Source: Azolla caroliniana (taxonomy: Eukaryota; Polypodiophyta). From it: 64,000 nucleotides of DNA. Numbering within the stretch: the first letter of the stretch is position 1; the number at the start of each line of letters is the position of its first letter. Below are positions 10,980-21,000 of this stretch, in pieces. The notes beneath the pieces were generated by a model. The model worked only from the letters and a program-made list of their open reading frames with translations, was not told the DNA's origin and did not search any database. Position numbers and translations under genes: made by a program. The stretch is taken from assembly GCA_043228905.1 (NCBI GenBank), contig JBHGNT010000007.1, forward strand, positions 17,546,001-17,610,000, read 5' to 3'.

Positions 10980-11662
10980 CAGATGGTGTTGGACCTAGAT
11001 AGATAGATATTTTTAGCATCCATAGGGAGGCCAATATTGACCCATGGGACCTAAGTTCAAAAGTTATCTTGATGTGTGTCTCCTTCCTGAGAAGGGATAT
11101 TCATACTTTGAAGCACCAAATCTCGATGTGTGAATAAGGCATACACATATGAGCCCAACCTTCTAGGTGTTCTCTTCAGTGTGACACTCAAGTCATCACC
11201 CGCTCTTAATATATCATCATAGATTTCATGAATTGCACTATATGCAGAGCATGTAAAAAGCAAGTGATACTCATCCTCTACTAGCCCTTCCTTGCATATC
11301 TTACATGCCTTTATATTTGTCTGATTCTGATTCCATAATGCAACTTCAATACCTACGTTGTGTGATCGAGTGCAAAGGAGTTTTAGGGCTCTACGAGAGT
11401 TAATATTCATGTTATAATGAGGTAAGGTTGAATACGATCAATAGGCCTTCTTGCCTTATATAGAACCCAACATTCAGGATTAAAAAAAGGATTTGAGCCC
11501 TTGACCTTACAATACATGTGTCAAAGCCTTACCATTGGGATACTTATTATGATACCTAGTGAATCTAATGGTGATTCTAATGCTATTATCTCTAGCAATG
11601 ATGATACTCAAGGATTCACTGTAGAGCAAGTTCATATTATTCAAACCAATGGCTATTACTAG
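10980..11662 (+). pseudogene. Relic of the J-protein coding exon, split by a retroelement
   Basis: Bases 10980-10999 match the coding exon at about 12573-12591 (GATGGTGTTGGACCTAG). Bases 11554-11642 match 12586-12664 with a small insertion, and weak similarity continues to about 11662. Between them sits the retroelement 11000-11553. Together they copy a roughly 130-bp part of the coding exon that ends just before the J domain. The relic lies in the gene's own 5'-UTR intron, on the same strand. It is too short and diverged to code. Confidence 0.75.
11000..11553 (-). mobile_element. tRNA-headed chimeric retroelement with LINE C-terminal body
   Basis: Read on the minus strand, the element starts with a tRNA-like head: A-box-like CCAATGGTAAGG within 11527-11540 and B-box-like GGGCTCAAATCC at 11489-11500. 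A run of seven T follows at 11482-11488. From about 11478 it continues as the 3' end of a non-LTR element homologous to 59640-60085, including an open 117-codon frame (11057-11410) with CKIC and HLLFTC zinc-binding residues. It ends in a short (TATC)n-type tail. Both ends are flanked by ACCTAG (10994-10999 and 11554-11559), a 6-bp target-site duplication. Confidence 0.75.
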
Positions 11663-12346
11663 AGAGGGGGAGGTAGAGGAGAAGAGAGAAAAGAAGTGTA
11701 GCCCAAAGCTATGATGGCTGGCCTACACACTACAAAACTGGGCAAATATTACTACTTCCCAATGTTAATGGGCAATGCAAGTAACAAAAGCATTGTGATG
11801 ATGGCATTGATCTTATTAAGAAATGAAGATGTTTCTCGTCTTCATGAATATTATCATAAACCTTCTCATCTTCATAAATATCATCTTATGTTGGTTTCAA
11901 GATATTAAGACAAGATTAATTGTAGGTATTGAGAATCCCATTTGGGAGGTTGACAATTTCAATTTCAGCAAATGTAAGCTCGAATGGTTCCGTGAACGTA
12001 ATAGAAGTTGCTTATTTGGCTACTCTTCAATTAATCAAGTGTGATAATGTATTGAATTCTATGTGGATTTATGTCAGATTTGGATTATTTCCCACTCACG
12101 AAATGTGCATTCATGGCATCTGTTCTGTTTGTCTTTTCTTTTGTATGCGTTGTACAGAAGTTTGAGTCCAATAGACATCTATTTTCTGCTCGTGGATGGT
12201 TTTGTTTAAGTCAACTTACACGTAGTTTTTGCACACAGGTTTTCGTTTGGGCTCCATCTCCGGTAAGGATCCGATTCTGTATGATATATTGTTGCTGATC
12301 CTTATCACAGTATCCATATCCCGTATCAAAGATCACATATCACAGC

Positions 12347-13441
12347 ATGGATGGCAACAAAGATGCTGCACAGAATTGTTTGAGCATTGGAAACCGAGCT
12401 CTCAAGGAAGGTGATAAGGTCAGAGCTCACAAATTCCTCTCCAAGGCATTAAGGTTAGATCCTGGTTTACCTCTTGAAAACTTGGTTTCATCATTAGAAT
12501 CAGAAATAGGAGAACAAGACACTGATCTCCCCCCACGTGAGAAGAGCAAGGATACTCATGAAGCAAGTAGCTCAGATGGTGTTGGACCTAGTGAATCTAA
12601 TGGCGATTCCCATACTAGCAATAGTAATACGCGAGGATTCACGGTAGAGCAAGTTGATATTGTCCGACGCATCAAGAGAACCAAAGATTATTACCAGATT
12701 CTTGGTTTAGAGAAAGAGTGTTCTGGTGAAGAGATAAAAAAAGCCTATAGAAAGGTGTCTTTGAAGGTTCATCCTGATAAAAATAAGGCTCCAGGGGCTG
12801 ATGAAGCATTTAAGGCAGTTTCCAAGGCATTCGCATGTCTTAGTGAACCAGAACTCAGGCAAAAATATGATCAATTTGGCCCCGAGGATGGTCATGATGT
12901 TGCTCAACAAGCATATAGGCAACGCCAAAGGAATGGTTTTGTGTATGAAGACATGTTCGATGCCAATGAGATCTTTAATGCATTCTTCAACGGTTCACCC
13001 TATGCAAGTTCTGGTTTTCAGAGGGGTCATTTCGTAAGAACTTTTAGGACAGGTGGACAACAAGGCGGTCCACGTGTGAATACCCGTGAAGTGAACTTTG
13101 GAGGATTAATGAGTGTGCTTCAAATTTTGCCCATACTTTTGCTTTTTCTATTCAGTTATTTACCCTTTTCAAAGCCTACTTTCAGCCTAGAGCAAAGTGC
13201 ACAGTATAATATCAAACAAGTGACCAAAGATCATGCAGTACCATTCTTTGTGCGGTCATACGAGTTCGATCAAGATTACCCAGTGGGTAGTCAGACTCGC
13301 AATAACATTGAGAATCAAGTGGAAAGAGAGTATAGAGATATTCTCAAGCACAATTGTCGAAGTGAGTTGGATTGGAAGCGATGGAATCCTACAATAAAAA
13401 CACCTAACTGCGATGCGCTGAGACAGTTTTATGTTAACTGA
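12347..13441 (+). CDS. ER membrane-anchored J-domain co-chaperone (DnaJ C49 / DNAJB12-14-like)
   Basis: An intron-free coding exon of 364 codons; the start MDGNKD matches the usual start of this family. Residues 1-100 are an N-terminal helical region plus a charged linker. The J domain begins at about residue 114 (DYYQILG), with the HPD motif that stimulates Hsp70 ATPase at 142-144. A Gly/Phe-type linker with NEIFNAFFNG follows. A single hydrophobic segment spans about residues 256-274, and the remainder matches the DUF1977 region of DNAJB12/B14-type proteins. Family members sit in the ER membrane with the J domain in the cytosol and work with Hsp70 in membrane-protein quality control. The length is normal and no defect is seen. 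Confidence 0.93.
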   Translation: MDGNKDAAQNCLSIGNRALKEGDKVRAHKFLSKALRLDPGLPLENLVSSLESEIGEQDTDLPPREKSKDTHEASSSDGVGPSESNGDSHTSNSNTRGFTVEQVDIVRRIKRTKDYYQILGLEKECSGEEIKKAYRKVSLKVHPDKNKAPGADEAFKAVSKAFACLSEPELRQKYDQFGPEDGHDVAQQAYRQRQRNGFVYEDMFDANEIFNAFFNGSPYASSGFQRGHFVRTFRTGGQQGGPRVNTREVNFGGLMSVLQILPILLLFLFSYLPFSKPTFSLEQSAQYNIKQVTKDHAVPFFVRSYEFDQDYPVGSQTRNNIENQVEREYRDILKHNCRSELDWKRWNPTIKTPNCDALRQFYVN

Positions 13442-15847
13442 GCTTTTTGAATTGTCTCGCATGCAATTGAGTCCTTCAATTACTTATATTGTAATGCTTT
13501 TCTCCTTTTAAACACACTGCACAGGAATAGTACATTCGGAATATTTCGACACTATTCAGTTGCAAGCATATTTATGTGTATTTATGTGGAGTATCTCTTT
13601 GCATTAGAATTTAGTTTTAATCTAATATTTGGTCTCACAAGAATGCATTCGTTGCTCTCAATGTCTGTATGTTAAGTCGAGGTTTGGGATGTTTCCTTGC
13701 TCTAAATTCTTCTCACTTTTAGTGTTCAAAAGTAAGCGATTTGATAAGTGACATAGAAGAATGCTTTTTAGATCCTAGAAACATTTCATGAGGGTGGTTA
13801 TTGAAGTGTCTTCAATTTTGTGAACTGGATAACCACACTGTTTGTTTTACCTCATTATGGGTTTTAAGTTTACTACATAATGACGAACTATATTTAACAT
13901 TTGAAACTCAAACAAAAAAATGCTCATGTCTATGCGTAAACCATCAATATATATGAAATTTGACGGATTTGTGCATTTGCATTTGGGCCTCACTTTGTCA
14001 TGCAATGACTTTAGCATGTTAGTACAGAATAATTTCTTATTGCACATAGACATTGATAGCTATTACCCCCTTCGAAGTTGTTTGTTTAATGATGGGCAAT
14101 GACCACCTCATTCTTAAAGGTTTTATAGAGCTTGTGTCGAAGCATTTGTACAGCATAAAATTTGTTCTTGTTTGTTATATGTATTTGAGGATATACATAC
14201 AAGGAAGACTCTAGAGGAGATCAAATTTCCAAGAAAACCTTTGATTGAAATGGGGAGTTTCTACCCTTTGACCAAAGTAATAGTACTCACCTTCCATCCT
14301 ACCAACTTCTGTGGATAATTAATGACGTATCGAAATTTATATTGTTTCCTTAAAAAATATTGTAGTTCTGGAGTAAATTCCGCAAAGTGAATCAAGAAGG
14401 CATGCATATGAGAGTGGAGATGATGTAGGGTTAAATTTGTTCATGTAATAAAGTGACAATTTGCAAAAATATCGTTACTTCTAGTTTATAAGAAGAGAAA
14501 AATGGTTTCGAAATGGAAAGAAAACATGTAGAGAATGTGGAAACTTGGACAAATCTAGGAATACAAAGAGACAATAACTTACAAACAACATCCGAACAAA
14601 ACATTCAGAGAATCACAAAAAGAATATAAGTTGGACAAAAGAAGCTTGCAATGTCCGAAAAGCACACCAAGCAAGCCAATGGATAGCCTTGGGAATTTTG
14701 CCACCAACTTTTAACAGTGATATGATAACAATCATCAAGTTTTTTCCAAATTCAAAGGGGAAGGACATAATCCCAACATCCATTTCGCAAGTTGTAAAGA
14801 CAAGTGGAGGGCAAGGAATTTGAACAATATTTGGCGAACATGGAAAAAAGTTAGTTGTTTGGAGCATCACTAGAAGATAAAGCATTGGATTTAATAACAA
14901 CTAAAAAGGCAAAGTTTGCAAACTTACCTTGAATGATGGAGGAGGGACTTCAAAAACAAATTGAAGAAAAAACACCGAGTGAACTTATAACAAAGATAAC
15001 ATAAAAACTAGTAAAGCATGAGGATGATTTGGGAGAAAATAATAGTCGAGCATTCCAACAACTAGTCATTTGTCTAAATTAGAAGAAAGACCCACTCATT
15101 CTATATTTGTAGGTTACTTCATTAGAGCCTTACGAAAATTCTGAGATAAGACGTCATAGGAAAAAGAGTGGTAGGTGATGACCAATTTGATACATGGTTG
15201 AGCATTGTCCTTTAAATGTTACCTGAAAAACGAAAAAAAGGGGCACTACTAAGTACCAAGGAACCTTATGTTCCCGAAATACGACTCCCCTTTCCAATCA
15301 AATAATGAAAGAAGACTTCCCTAAAATTCGAAATATACCTCCTCATAAAATTTATTATATACATACACACATACATGCAATTACATATATTAAAACTTAC
15401 CCAAGCACGATGTCTTCTCCTTCCTCACAACACATTGGAAGGTCAATCGTGTTTGTTTGTGTGTACAAATCCTTTGAGCTACTTGGCATTCCAAGCGTCT
15501 CCTAGTATCATGACATTCTTAAACATATTGACTATTTTGTGTAGCTCTACCATATTTGGGTGCATTGCCAATTGTACAAGAAAGCAATTTGTGGTTGCAT
15601 AATGGAATGAATTTGATAATCTTTTCATGACTTCATCTAAGGGTGCAAAAGGATCCAAATCTACCATGTCATTATTTACTCCACATCTATACACATTGGT
15701 TGTCTCCATGGTAAATTAGTAATTAGCCAACCCATTCCTCTTCTTAGCATATGCATGCTCTACACATCCATATTTCCTGAATGCCCTCAATTGGCCCCAT
15801 AAGGAATGACAAACACAAACAATTACACACGCATACACATTCATGTG

Positions 15848-15849
<2 letters not shown>

Positions 15850-15889
<40 letters not shown>
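15850..15889. repeat. (AC)n microsatellite
   Basis: About 20 AC dinucleotides in an AT-rich intergenic stretch. Confidence 0.95.
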
Positions 15890-15891
<2 letters not shown>

Positions 15892-16333
15892 GGAAACATG
15901 ATTAGTTATGATCTAATCTTGCACATGCTCTACTATTATATGAGCACTCAATAATAAATTTAGGTATCATACTCAATTATAACATTAGGTATTATACCGA
16001 CGCACAAAATCGTTGAACCAAACCTCATCAAGGAAGAGCGAACTACATCAAAACTTCCATTGTACACAAAGAATGCCTACAAGTGCACCCACACCAAACA
16101 AGAAGGGAGAACTCCAATTCAAATTATCATAATCCATAACCCTTCTTCAACAAAGTTGTTATGCACACATAATGTAGGTGAGGGTAGGCCACTAATATTT
16201 ATAAAACCTAAGTGAAGGGTATTTTCACTAATTTTAGAATGGGGCTCATGTAATTGGATAGAAGGAATGATATGTGCATGCACTATCATGATCTTGACAA
16301 CCAATGAATGGAGAGCCTTGAAAACCAATATTC

Positions 16334-16475
16334 AACTAGCCTTGGAATAAGTATAAATATGAGGCCTAGCTACCCTCATAAAATGCATTATGTTAGAAGG
16401 CTAAAGTCTTGAGACACCATTAGTGTAGGCTAGGCTTTCCTACACTAATGGTACCTATTCCAAGTTACTAGTCAT
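16334..16475. repeat. Nested foldback sequence
   Basis: A perfect 14-bp inverted repeat, ACCATTAGTGTAGG at 16416-16429 and its complement at 16439-16452, encloses a 9-base loop. An outer imperfect pair (CTAGCCTTGGAATAAG near 16338-16353 and its counterpart near 16456-16473) encloses the whole. This is consistent with a small foldback or MITE-like element, or a transcribed hairpin; no coding content. Confidence 0.6.
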
Positions 16476-17268
16476 GCTAATATTTGTCAGAATGGGACAT
16501 TGGTAGTATGATAGCAATGGCTTGATCATAGCTCTAGGGCGGTCACGAGGAACGGTTTCTTCTATCCAATCTATTCACCTTTCTTTTATTTTACTTTCGT
16601 CTATTGATTAGTAATAGACTCTTAACAAAAGCCGTCATCAAAGGAAGGAGATGGTGTCATGACATCACAAAAAGACACTTCTTCTTCTTGAAACCATTTC
16701 AGTTCAATGCTAGTCTTGGATACATCCTTGTAAGGCTTGTCCATTATGCTCATAATATAAATTCCTCCCCCCCCCCTTTTTTTTTCTTCTTTCTATTCTA
16801 CCCTCTTTTCCTATTCAATCTAATGTTTGGCTTGCATGTGACAATGATAGGCAAATGAAACATGTGCACGATCAATGACAATTAATCACTTGTTGGCTTC
16901 TTAGTAAAGTATTGTTTGGGAATATGTGTAGTGGGATTCAACTCCATTGACGAGGCAAGATGCAAATTCCTTGCAAATGAGCATTGCGATGGGCAAGGTA
17001 GTAGACATTTGTTCCAAAATTTCAAAACTTCTCGAATGAAAAGGCTTGGGTTGGTGATATAGTACATGATTCAATGTTGGTTACACAAAAGAGAACAATT
17101 GGATTTTCAGGCAACTAGGATTTCGAGAGGTTATAGACTTGTTTTGCTCCACGATATAGGGTCTGACGATGATTATAATGTTGGATTATGCAAATTCCCT
17201 TTAGGTATTCACATGGGGTTGATGGGAAGTATGTTTGTATGTAGGGAACATGTGTGCCTAACAATCGA

Positions 17269-17700
17269 CAATGGTTCGGGTTGAACCGAACAGAACTGCG
17301 AAATCGTAGCTTAATGGTAAAAATGGTTTGGTTTCGTTCCGCTTCAAGTTTTTTTTAACGGTTTGATGGTTTAGGGTTGCCAATTAATTATTTTTTTAAA
17401 CAACCTACCTAATTCTCACATTTTAGGAAAAATCTTAAAAATTATAAAAAATTAAAATTTGAAATAATGAAAATTTTTAAAATAAAAAAAAACTGAAAAA
17501 TTGGATTTTGACCTAATGTGAAACCCGAAACCAAACCATGAAACTGTGGTTTTTACGGTTTGATGGTTTGTTATTGTTTGTAACAGTTCGATTTTAACAG
17601 TTTTAGTTTTAATGGCTTCGTGCTTCGGTTTGGTTTGGTTCAAGTTTCAAAATGTTTAAACGGTTTGGTTTTGACACTCTCGAACCGAACTAAACCGTTG
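17269..17700. mobile_element. Non-autonomous terminal-inverted-repeat element (MITE-like), copy A
   Basis: 432 bp without coding content. The left end CAATGGTTCGGGTTGAACCG is an imperfect inverse of the right end, whose complement starts CAACGGTTTAGTTCGG. The inside is AT-rich and aligns with 55379-55745: both share GTTTGATGGTTTA, CTAATTCTCACATTTT, and TTTTGACCTAA near the right side. It ends about 300 bases before the RPN5 start codon. No clear target-site duplication was found. Confidence 0.7.
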
Positions 17701-17746
17701 CCAGATTATTATGTGTGCGTAACAGAAGACAAGTGCTTTCCGAGGA

Positions 17747-17805
17747 GCCCAAAAAAAGCCAAAAAAGCCAAAAAAGCGAAAAGCAAAAAGCAAAAAGCAA
17801 AAAAG
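17747..17805. repeat. A-rich GCCAAAAAA / GCAAAAA short tandem repeat
   Basis: Successive AAAAAAGCC and AAAAAGC units lie just 5' of the pyrimidine-rich RPN5 leader. Confidence 0.85.
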
Positions 17806-17830
17806 CTTTTCCCTTTCCTTCTCTTTCCTT

Positions 17831-17862
<32 letters not shown>

Positions 17863-18005
17863 TGTCTCTCTATTCTTTTCCCTTCTTCAGTCGGCAATCA
17901 TCGCTCTCTTTCTTCCGATTCTCTGAGTTCTTCTTTCTCTCTTTGTCTGTCTGTTTCTGTGTCTGTCTTTGTGTCGGTTCGATCCGCCCCCCTCTAACAG
18001 CAGCC

Positions 18006-21000
18006 ATGGAGCAAGACGCTCCCGACTCCCTTGCTCCCACCAAGCCCAAGGTCGGCGTCGATTACGATGCCCTCGACAAGGAGATCGAGCTCCAACGAAC
18101 CCTTGCCTTGAAGGTTAGCGAAATCTCTCTGTCCTTTTCTCTGCTCTGCATTAGTTAGGGTTTTGAAGGAACGCTCGTCTTCTTCTTCTTCTTCTTCTTC
18201 TTTTCCCCTTTTCTGCTCGCTTCGGCTTCAAGCTAGGGGGTCTGTTTGACGGAAACATACAACGGTTAGGGTTTGCAGGTATGCGACGGTTTCAGCTTTC
18301 TCCGCGATGTTAGTCTTAATATGTACTGCGCCTTTTCCTGCCCGTTCCTCTGCAGGGTTAGGGCTTTAGCAGTTACGTGATTTTCTTTCATTCATTCATT
18401 CATTCTTTCTCTGCAAAGGTAGGGTTTGCAGCAAATCTATCCTGTCTCTTTCCCCTAAGAAGTTGGGGTTTGGAGCAAATATTTGCTGTATCTTTCCTCT
18501 AAGAAGTTAAGATTTGAAAGTGTATCTTCATCTCCTTCTCCGTACGGTTTGGAGTTGAAGGTAAATATTCGCCTCCATTTTGTTGGCAGAGGTAGAGTTT
18601 GAAGGTAAATCATGCTATACATTCCTTTCTCTTGGAAGTAGGGGGTTGAAGTGAAACTATCCATTTCCGTTCCTCTGAGAAGTTAGGGCCGGAAGGCATC
18701 TTCTCATTCTCTTTCTATGATTGGTCAGGGTTGATCAGATGCAGCTTATATCTATTGAATCTATCCATTTCTCCCTCTATGTGATTTCCTGTGTTGTTAA
18801 AAGAGATCTTTAGAGTGATTAACAGAGAGATTTTTCACAATAAAGGTTTTGGCATTAGCTAGATGTATTTCTTTTTCCCTCTCTATTGTTCAAATATGCA
18901 GAGTTTTTGTCATCACTGTACAAATTAGGCTCGATATATGTAGCAAAGGCACATGTTTTGTTTCCTTCTGTCACACTTCCGCTTGCTCTTTCTATGATTT
19001 TCTTGCTAAAGATTCATGAAGAGCGATCTGTAGTGCAACTCATGAATATCGGTTTTGGCAGTATGCGAAAGCTAAAATGTAGATTTCTCTCTTCCTCTCC
19101 CCCTCTCCCTCGTTTGTGCTGTGACTTTCTTGTAGTGTTAGAGAGATATATGACCTGATTTCATGAGTACAGGTTTGGCATGATGTGGAAGCAAAGGGAT
19201 ACAATTTTCTTTCTTTTCAGTGCAATGTGATAAATGTAACAGTGTGATTTAGTGAAGAGATCTCAAGAATGGAAGGATCAGTGTCTTTCTCTATAATTTA
19301 TGTGGGTATCATATTTGTTAGAATGACATGATTATGATTAATGATGAGATTTTTCCATGTGATCTGCTCCTCATTTCCTGTTCTCGTGATTAATGAAGAG
19401 AAGCTAGATAGATGTCGTGTATATTGTGATTTGTTGTCTTGTTAACAAAGTCTGCTGTGTGATTTCTTCCCATTATTCAATTTCTTTTGGTATTTAAACG
19501 AGGTCAACAGCGTGATCAATAACGAGTTTTTCAAGGGGGAGAAAGAAAGATATATTAATGTCTTTTAAGAGGCCAAAATGGCCTGTAAGTCGAAATAAGA
19601 GATTACATCTTGAGTGTTTTCTCGTCTTTGAGAACATATGTCTTTTCTATGCAATGTAGCTTTGATTGATTGATTTGTTAGTCACGGTGAAGAATTTTCT
19701 ATCCTCAAAGTATGCAGTGTAATTAATGAGGATTTGTTTTCACAGGAGGGAAAGCTAGATATTGCAATAGAGGCTTTGTTAAACTCTGAGAAGCAAATGA
19801 GACTGGTTGCTGACATTGTTGGTACGAGGAAGATTGTACTTGCTATTGTGCAACTATGTCGCGAGGCAAAAGCATGGAAGAAGCTTAATGATCAAATCAT
19901 CCTCATCTCTAAGAGAAGAGCTCAATTGAAACAGGTAGATTTAAGAAGATATGTCATGTATGATTGCGTATCAAAGAATCCTTGATGATTGTATTGTCAA
20001 AGAACGATCCCTTCAATTGTTTTATTTAAAAAAATTCTCTAATTGTGTAATAGTTCAATTACAAAACAATCCTTTACAGCTTTATTAGCAAAGAATCTAT
20101 AGAGGAATGGTTCATCTATCAAAGAATCCATTAATTCAAATATAAAATAATTTGCTATGGTTCTGTCATCAAAGCATGCTTAATATTTTACCATCAAAGA
20201 TCTAAGGAAGATCTTAGCTGAAACAGTTATATGTCAGAGATGATTGCATATTTAAGAATCTGTGACTGTTCTATTATCAAAATATACATTACAGTTCTGT
20301 ATCAAAAGATTCTTTAATAACACTATTATCAAAGAAGAAACCTTATTAGGTCTATTGCGAATCTCGAAACCATTAATAGCTCTATTACCAACGAAGAATG
20401 CATAATAGTTCTACTATTGAAGAATCTTTCGTAGTTGTATTAACAAAGAGCTCTTAATAGCTCTAAACAATTGTTAACCTGTGGTTTTATATGACTTTAG
20501 GCAGTCACTGCAATGGTTAAACAGTGCATGGAATACATTGATGAAACGCCAGATCTGGAAACACGCATTGAGCTGATTAAAACGCTCAACACTGTCTCTG
20601 CAGGAAAGGTTGGATTTCTTTTTTGTCACTTCAGATTTATTTTTATATGTTTGGCATTTTCATTGTACAAGTGTCATTGAGCTTTCACTTTTTCTTTTTG
20701 CCTTCCACTGATCAAATTAAACTTTGGCTATTATGAATCCCGACAGATATACGTAGAACTGGAAAGAGCAAGGCTAGTTAGAAGGCTTGCAAAGATTAAG
20801 GAAGAGCAAGGTCTTGTTGCCGAGGCAGCTGAGTTGATGCAAGAAATTGCGGTATGCTAATTATTGCATATAGAGGATTATTAGGGATGTGTTGAGAACA
20901 CATCTGTTTATCTGTAATTAGTGTGAATACTATTATAAATACATGCATCTCTATCTCATTTTTATTGGACAATGGAAACAATTCATGACATTTGGACTGT

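Larger units (their letters stand above)
13442..17268. other. Intergenic stretch, no gene recognised
   Basis: AT-rich sequence with short frames only. It contains the (AC)n run at about 15850-15889 and a nested foldback at 16334-16475. I see no coding similarity. Confidence 0.6.
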
